Positions 6,573 to 9,374 of a stretch of DNA of 9,374 bases are shown piece after piece (the stretch's first letter is position 1; each line of letters opens with the position of its first letter). The position numbers and the translations under genes are program-made. Under the pieces are notes generated by a model, which had not been told where the DNA came from, ran no database searches, and saw only the letters and a program-made list of their open reading frames with translations. Location: contig DFJD01000097.1 of the NCBI GenBank assembly GCA_002372875.1, positions 1-9,374 on the forward strand, read 5' to 3'. This DNA is from Clostridiales bacterium UBA3680. Its GTDB lineage: Bacteria > Bacillota > Clostridia > Lachnospirales > CAG-274.

Positions 6573-6797
6573 TTACTTATTTTTCTTTCTGTCCTTAACA
6601 TTAACTTCATTGCCGTTTTCATCTGTATAATACATATTTTCAAGCCTTTGCTTAAAGCCTTCTTTGAATATTCGAAGATATTCCTTACGGAGTCTGTCTC
6701 TTTCTTCAATTTCTTCGGCAGATAATCCCTCGGCTTTATTTTTTGCGGCAAGTTCATTTATTCTCTTTAAAAGAGAATCCATAATTTCATTGCTCAT
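6573..6797 (-). CDS. DUF896 (UPF0291, YnzC-like) small protein
   Basis: This 74-aa protein matches the DUF896 family, whose members are about 60-80 aa: RINELAAKNKAEGLSAEE near the start (residues 12-29), RLRKEYLRIFKEGFKQRLEN (35-54) and an acidic turn DENGNEV. The family forms a helical hairpin; Bacillus subtilis YnzC is a member. The cellular role is not established to my knowledge. Its ATG overlaps the serS stop by one base (TAATG), which points to translational coupling; only a poor ribosome binding site (GGTGA) is visible within the end of serS. The C-terminus is strongly basic (KDRKKNK), which could fit nucleic-acid or ribosome contact, but that is speculation. Placement behind a tRNA synthetase hints at a translation-related job. 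Confidence 0.88.
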   Translation of the reverse strand: MSNEIMDSLLKRINELAAKNKAEGLSAEEIEERDRLRKEYLRIFKEGFKQRLENMYYTDENGNEVNVKDRKKNK

Positions 6798-8068
6798 TAT
6801 TTTATCACCGTATGGCCACCCATATAAGGTCTGAGTGCCTCGGGTATGGTTACGGAACCATCTTCATTTTGATAGTTTTCAAGTATAGCGGCAGTTGTTC
6901 TTCCGACTGCAAGTCCCGAACCGTTAAGTGTATGTACAAACTTAGCCTTATCCTTAATATTATCCTTAAAACGAATATTGGCTCTTCTTGCCTGATATGC
7001 TTCAAAATCGGAACAGCTTGATATTTCAACATATCTGTTGTATGAAGGCATCCACACTTCTATATCATATGTCATTGCCGATGAAAAGCCCAAATCTCCG
7101 CTGCAAAGTCTTACTACTCTGTAAGGAAGTCCCAAAAGCTTGAGAATATCTTCGGCATCATTTGTAAGCTTTTCAAGTTCTTCATAACTGTTTTCGGGTC
7201 TTGTAAATTTAACAAGCTCAACCTTATTAAACTGATGTTGTCTTATAACTCCTCTTGTATCTCTTCCCGCAGAACCTGCCTCTGCTCTAAAACATGCGGT
7301 ATAAGCACAGTATTTTATAGGAAGCTTTGCTCCTTCCAAAATTTCATCTCTGTGCATATTTGTAACAGGCACCTCAGCTGTGGGAACAAGGAACATATCA
7401 TTATTTGCAACTCTGTATGCATCCTCTTCAAACTTGGGAAGCTGTCCCGTACCTGTCATAGAAGCTCTGTTTACCATAAAAGGAGGGAATATTTCGGTAT
7501 ATCCATGTTTATCTACATGTGTATCAAGCATGAAAGCGGCAATTGCTCTTTCAAGTCTTGCTCCGAGTCCTTTATAAACCGTAAATCTTTGTCCGGAAAT
7601 TTTAGCAGCCGTTTCGGGGTCAAGTATATCGTACATTTCTCCTATTTCCCAATGAGGCTTTATCTCCCAAGATACATTTCTCGGTTCGCCTACTCTTCTA
7701 ATTTCCACATTGTCACTATCATCAACACCATCAGCAACAAGAGGATTAGGTGTATTGGGTACACTTAAAAGAAATGTATTTATTTCATCATCCACTGCCT
7801 TAAGCTGAGGATCAATATCCTTTATCTTATCGGAGAGAGTTTTTAATTCGGCCATAAGTTCCGATGTGTCCTTGCCCTCTTTTTTAAGAGAAGGAATTTG
7901 CTTTGTTTTGGCATTTTGCTCTGCCTTCAGTTCTTCAACCTCTTTAATAAGGTCTCTTCTTTTTTCATCCAATTCCGTAAATTTTTCAAGATGATATTCT
8001 TTATGTCTTTTATCAAGTGCCTTCTTTATTTCATCAAAATTAGTTCTTAATTGCTTTGCATCAAGCAT
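6797..8068 (-). CDS. serS: Seryl-tRNA synthetase
   Basis: SerS charges tRNA-Ser with serine using ATP. It has 423 aa, the usual length for bacterial enzymes. Residues about 28-100 are the charged, heptad-rich coiled-coil arm that grips the long variable arm of tRNA-Ser. The class II catalytic core follows: the serine-binding PTAEVP at 229-234, motif 2 from FRAEAGSAGRDTRG (260-273), and motif 3 with GLAVGRT at 385-391 ahead of VTIPEALRPYMGG. The start is supported by AGGAGG eight nt upstream. It is the first gene of a two-gene operon with the DUF896 protein, behind a promoter at about 8198-8231 and a folded leader. Its position beside serine biosynthesis genes and a parS site fits the origin-proximal serS locus of many Firmicutes. 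Confidence 0.97.
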   Translation of the reverse strand: MLDAKQLRTNFDEIKKALDKRHKEYHLEKFTELDEKRRDLIKEVEELKAEQNAKTKQIPSLKKEGKDTSELMAELKTLSDKIKDIDPQLKAVDDEINTFLLSVPNTPNPLVADGVDDSDNVEIRRVGEPRNVSWEIKPHWEIGEMYDILDPETAAKISGQRFTVYKGLGARLERAIAAFMLDTHVDKHGYTEIFPPFMVNRASMTGTGQLPKFEEDAYRVANNDMFLVPTAEVPVTNMHRDEILEGAKLPIKYCAYTACFRAEAGSAGRDTRGVIRQHQFNKVELVKFTRPENSYEELEKLTNDAEDILKLLGLPYRVVRLCSGDLGFSSAMTYDIEVWMPSYNRYVEISSCSDFEAYQARRANIRFKDNIKDKAKFVHTLNGSGLAVGRTTAAILENYQNEDGSVTIPEALRPYMGGHTVIK

Positions 8069-8197
8069 TGTTGTATTCCTCCTGTTTTACTGTCAAAAGG
8101 ACAGTATTAATGATATTCTTATTGTGCAAAAATATTTTTATTGCATGCTCATATCAAAGCAATTTAAGCTTCGGCAGAGCATGAATATTGAACATTC
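8069..8197 (-). promoter_or_regulatory. Structured 5' leader of serS (not a T-box)
   Basis: Two strong foldings lie between promoter and start. CATGCTC (8177-8183 read on the minus strand) pairs with GAGCATG (8144-8150), with AAGC/GCTT nested inside (8157-8171). TACTGTC and GACAGTA (8088-8106) form a perfect 7-bp hairpin directly before the ribosome binding site. A third dyad, ATGAAT/ATTCAT (8181-8199), overlaps the expected transcript start and could be an operator. The T-box signature (TGGNACCGCG) is absent and the leader is too short for one. Confidence 0.5.
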
Positions 8198-8231
8198 ATT
8201 ATATTATAATTCTCTATGTTGTAAAATTCAA
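8198..8231 (-). promoter_or_regulatory. Putative sigma-A promoter of serS
   Basis: Two overlapping options exist on the minus strand. TTTACA (8220-8225) lies 16 nt before TATAAT (8198-8203). TTGAAT (8226-8231) lies 17 nt before a second TATAAT (8203-8208). Either would start transcription near 8190-8197. The -35 region is one arm of a 9-bp inverted repeat (TTGTAAAAT 8219-8227 with ATTTTACAA 8250-8258) whose other arm overlaps the end of the HAD gene. Confidence 0.6.
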
Positions 8232-8252
8232 GTATTTAATGTAACTTTTATT

Positions 8253-9074
8253 TTACAATTGAAGTATATATTTATTTATTACTTCAGCTACCGCTCCCGA
8301 ATCACAATCAGCCTCCGTTACATAATCGGCCACTTTTAACACAGGCTCTACGGCATTTGCAACAGCTACTCCGACTCCTGCATGCTTTATCATTGAAATA
8401 TCGTTGTAATTATCACCGATGGCTATTATCTCTTTGCATGAAATGTTTTTTATTTCTGCATATTCCATCAATGCGCTTCCCTTATCTATGTTTAAAGGGT
8501 TGAATTCCAATATTGTATCATTAGAAAAGAAATAACTTGCAAAATCACTTGCATTACTTATATCGGCATCGTTTTTTATTTTATTTAATACTTCGTTTTC
8601 TCCCAATATAAATATTTTGTTAATTTTATCAGATACAATATTTTCAAGATTATCCACAATGATAGGTTCCAAAAATGATCTTTTGCAATATAATTCTGTT
8701 CTGTTATCTATCTTAGTTACCCACAATCTATTATCCTTGTAAAGCATGGGATTGCAATTTTCATTTTTGTATTTATTGCATATACTCAGTATTTTATGAG
8801 AAATTTTGGGAGATATGTAGTGTACAGACAGCGGTTTTAACGTATCTGCTTCATATATATATCCGCCATTATAAGCAATGCATAAATTCCCTTTTTTATT
8901 CAATCCGAATTGTTTATTAAAAACATTCAAACTCATATTTGAACGACCACTTGCAAGGATAAAACTTACACCATTATCGATCGCTTTTTTTATAGCTATA
9001 AGGTTTTCTTCGGGTACGGTTTTATCATGTCTAAGCAGTGTATTATCAAGATCGCATAATATTGTTTTATACAT
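8253..9074 (-). CDS. Cof-type HAD-IIB phosphatase
   Basis: A haloacid dehalogenase-type phosphatase that should hydrolyse a phosphorylated small molecule (sugar phosphate, PLP or flavin precursor in this family). All four motifs are present: I, DLDNT with nucleophile D8 and acid D10; II, ASGRS with S42; III, K198 in NIDKGSAL; IV, GDNYNDISMI with D221 and D225. The large type IIB cap lies between motifs II and III (residues about 85-190). I choose the start at 9074 (273 aa) because GGTGAA precedes it; the ATG four codons upstream lies in parS and has no ribosome binding site. It is more AT-rich, and richer in Asn, Lys and Ile, than the ser genes. The substrate cannot be told from sequence. It is not SerB, which has a different cap and length. 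Confidence 0.9.
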   Translation of the reverse strand: MYKTILCDLDNTLLRHDKTVPEENLIAIKKAIDNGVSFILASGRSNMSLNVFNKQFGLNKKGNLCIAYNGGYIYEADTLKPLSVHYISPKISHKILSICNKYKNENCNPMLYKDNRLWVTKIDNRTELYCKRSFLEPIIVDNLENIVSDKINKIFILGENEVLNKIKNDADISNASDFASYFFSNDTILEFNPLNIDKGSALMEYAEIKNISCKEIIAIGDNYNDISMIKHAGVGVAVANAVEPVLKVADYVTEADCDSGAVAEVINKYILQL

Positions 9075-9085
9075 AAAATTCACCA

Positions 9086-9101
9086 TGTTTCACGTGAAAC
9101 A
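9086..9101. promoter_or_regulatory. parS: parS chromosome-partitioning site
   Basis: TGTTTCACGTGAAACA is a perfect 16-bp palindrome (18 bp with the flanking A and T) that matches the near-universal bacterial parS consensus. ParB (Spo0J) binds such sites, loads as a CTP clamp and recruits SMC. parS sites cluster around the replication origin, so this places the window in the origin domain. It lies between the HAD start codon and the HAD -10 box. Confidence 0.93.
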
Positions 9102-9130
9102 TTATAATGGAAACACTGATTAATTAATCA
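9101..9130 (-). promoter_or_regulatory. Putative HAD promoter overlapping parS and abutting a repeat end
   Basis: On the minus strand a perfect TATAAT lies at 9101-9106. The expected start falls around 9094, inside parS. The region for a -35 box (about 9124-9130) is inside the terminal repeat of the 9109-9334 element and reads only GATTAA or TGATTA, so it is weak. The repeat end stops two bases upstream of the -10 box, suggesting insertion next to, or reshaping of, this promoter. Confidence 0.45.
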
Positions 9131-9176
9131 TTCGCATATTTGGCTAATGTTCCCGCATACTGTGTCAAAGCTCATG

Positions 9177-9204
9177 TTTGTAACTTTGCACGCAAAGTTA
9201 CAAA
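9177..9204. repeat. Perfect 13-bp-arm palindrome within the MITE-like core
   Basis: TTTGTAACTTTGC (9177-9189) and GCAAAGTTACAAA (9192-9204) are perfect complements with only AC between, so it would form a cruciform in DNA or a very stable hairpin in RNA. It has no T-tail on either strand. Confidence 0.85.
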
Positions 9205-9207
9205 TCC

Positions 9208-9248
9208 CGTAGGGACGGACTATTTTGCATAGCAAAATAGCCGCTACG
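9208..9248. repeat. Long bulged stem-loop within the MITE-like core
   Basis: Three paired blocks stack in order: CGTAG (9208-9212) with CTACG (9244-9248), CGG (9216-9218) with CCG (9241-9243), and CTATTTTGC (9220-9228) with GCAAAATAG (9232-9240) around an ATA loop. That makes 17 pairs interrupted by a 3-nt and a 1-nt bulge, all on the left side. One-sided bulges in a long stem are reminiscent of single-strand recombination or RNA-recognition structures. The palindrome GCTACGTAGC (9243-9252) overlaps its base. Confidence 0.75.
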
Positions 9249-9323
9249 TAGCTTCTGGCTATGCCATCGGGTCTTTTCCTTGTCTGCGAAAACATTATCT
9301 CAAATCTGCTTCAAGTGAATTAA

Positions 9324-9374
9324 TCAGCGCTTCCTTAATATTTTATCAAGTATTACAGAAGAAATAGCACCAAT
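9324..9374 (-). CDS. Possible 3' end of an unidentified gene, stop codon inside the repeat
   Basis: Reading leftwards from the right edge, one frame gives IGAISSVILDKILRKR and then TGA at 9324-9326. The other two frames stop within about 20 nt of the edge. The hydrophobic run followed by a basic tail resembles the C-terminus of a membrane protein. The stop and the last codons lie in the terminal repeat of the 9109-9334 element, so the element may have replaced the original end. The fragment is too short to identify. Confidence 0.35.
   Translation of the reverse strand: MGAISSVILDKILRKR

Larger units (their letters stand above)
9109..9334. mobile_element. MITE-like element, long copy (copy 4) of the palindromic repeat family
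   Basis: GGAAACACTGATTAATT (9109-9125) faces AATTAATCAGCGCTTCC (9318-9334): 17-bp terminal inverted repeats with 15 matches. The ends are the same sequence that forms the short palindromes at 1177, 4913 and 6461. The core of about 190 bp has no convincing reading frame but is full of hairpins (9177-9204, 9208-9248), and TTCGCA (9131-9136) matches TGCGAA (9285-9290) just inside the ends. A terminal-repeat pair with a non-coding, folded core is what a miniature inverted-repeat element looks like. No transposase is in the window. A target duplication is not clear, though the right side shows CCTTAA as in copy 3. Confidence 0.65.

Noticed and set aside
7235..7768. 177-aa plus-strand open frame over serS
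   Set aside because: It is antisense to the conserved serS core, with a Cys/Ser-rich sequence typical of a shadow frame.
8069..8252. T-box riboswitch before serS
   Set aside because: The conserved TGGNACCGCG antiterminator bulge is absent and the transcribed leader is only about 125 nt.
8253..9074. HAD phosphatase as the missing SerB
   Set aside because: The large IIB cap and Cof-type motif spacing differ from SerB, and it is not in the serine operon.

Overview
The window looks like chromosomal DNA from a low-to-moderate-GC Firmicute of the class Clostridia, probably a gut lineage. The evidence is strong AGGAGG-type ribosome binding sites, near-consensus sigma-A promoters in AT-rich gaps, and a gene set typical of Clostridia: serC, serA and a DUF1015 gene, then serS followed by a DUF896 protein. 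A perfect 16-bp parS centromere sequence (9086-9101) suggests the segment lies in the origin-proximal part of the chromosome. All recognisable housekeeping genes lie on the minus strand. If they are co-oriented with replication, the origin is to the right of the window.

Left end (1-1236): a self-contained accessory unit on the plus strand. A 293-aa HNH homing-type endonuclease with three DNA-binding repeats has its own promoter and a strong terminator. It is flanked by a perfect 17-bp inverted repeat (7-23 and 1148-1164). Behind the terminator lies a non-coding, hairpin-rich stretch that closes on a U-tract.

Middle (1237-6315): serine and sulfur amino acid synthesis. serC, serA and DUF1015 form an operon behind a near-perfect promoter, with a terminator-like hairpin between serC and serA. 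No serB is present. The third gene carries a ParB/serine-kinase-like motif and may act on free serine or phosphoserine. metY is a separate unit with its own promoter and makes homocysteine from O-acetylhomoserine and sulfide.

Right part (6400-9374): serS and a DUF896 gene overlap as TAATG and share a structured leader that is not a T-box. Upstream is a Cof-type HAD phosphatase whose predicted promoter is overlapped by parS.

A family of palindromic miniature repeats (consensus about TAGGGAAGCACTGAT, loop, mirror image) sits in four gaps: 1177-1206, 4913-4948, 6461-6496 and 9109-9334. Three copies are end-to-end hairpins of about 30-36 bp. The fourth has the same ends about 190 bp apart around a very hairpin-rich, apparently non-coding core, and it supplies the stop codon of a partial gene at the right edge. 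The HNH unit and the repeat family are the least conventional parts of the window.
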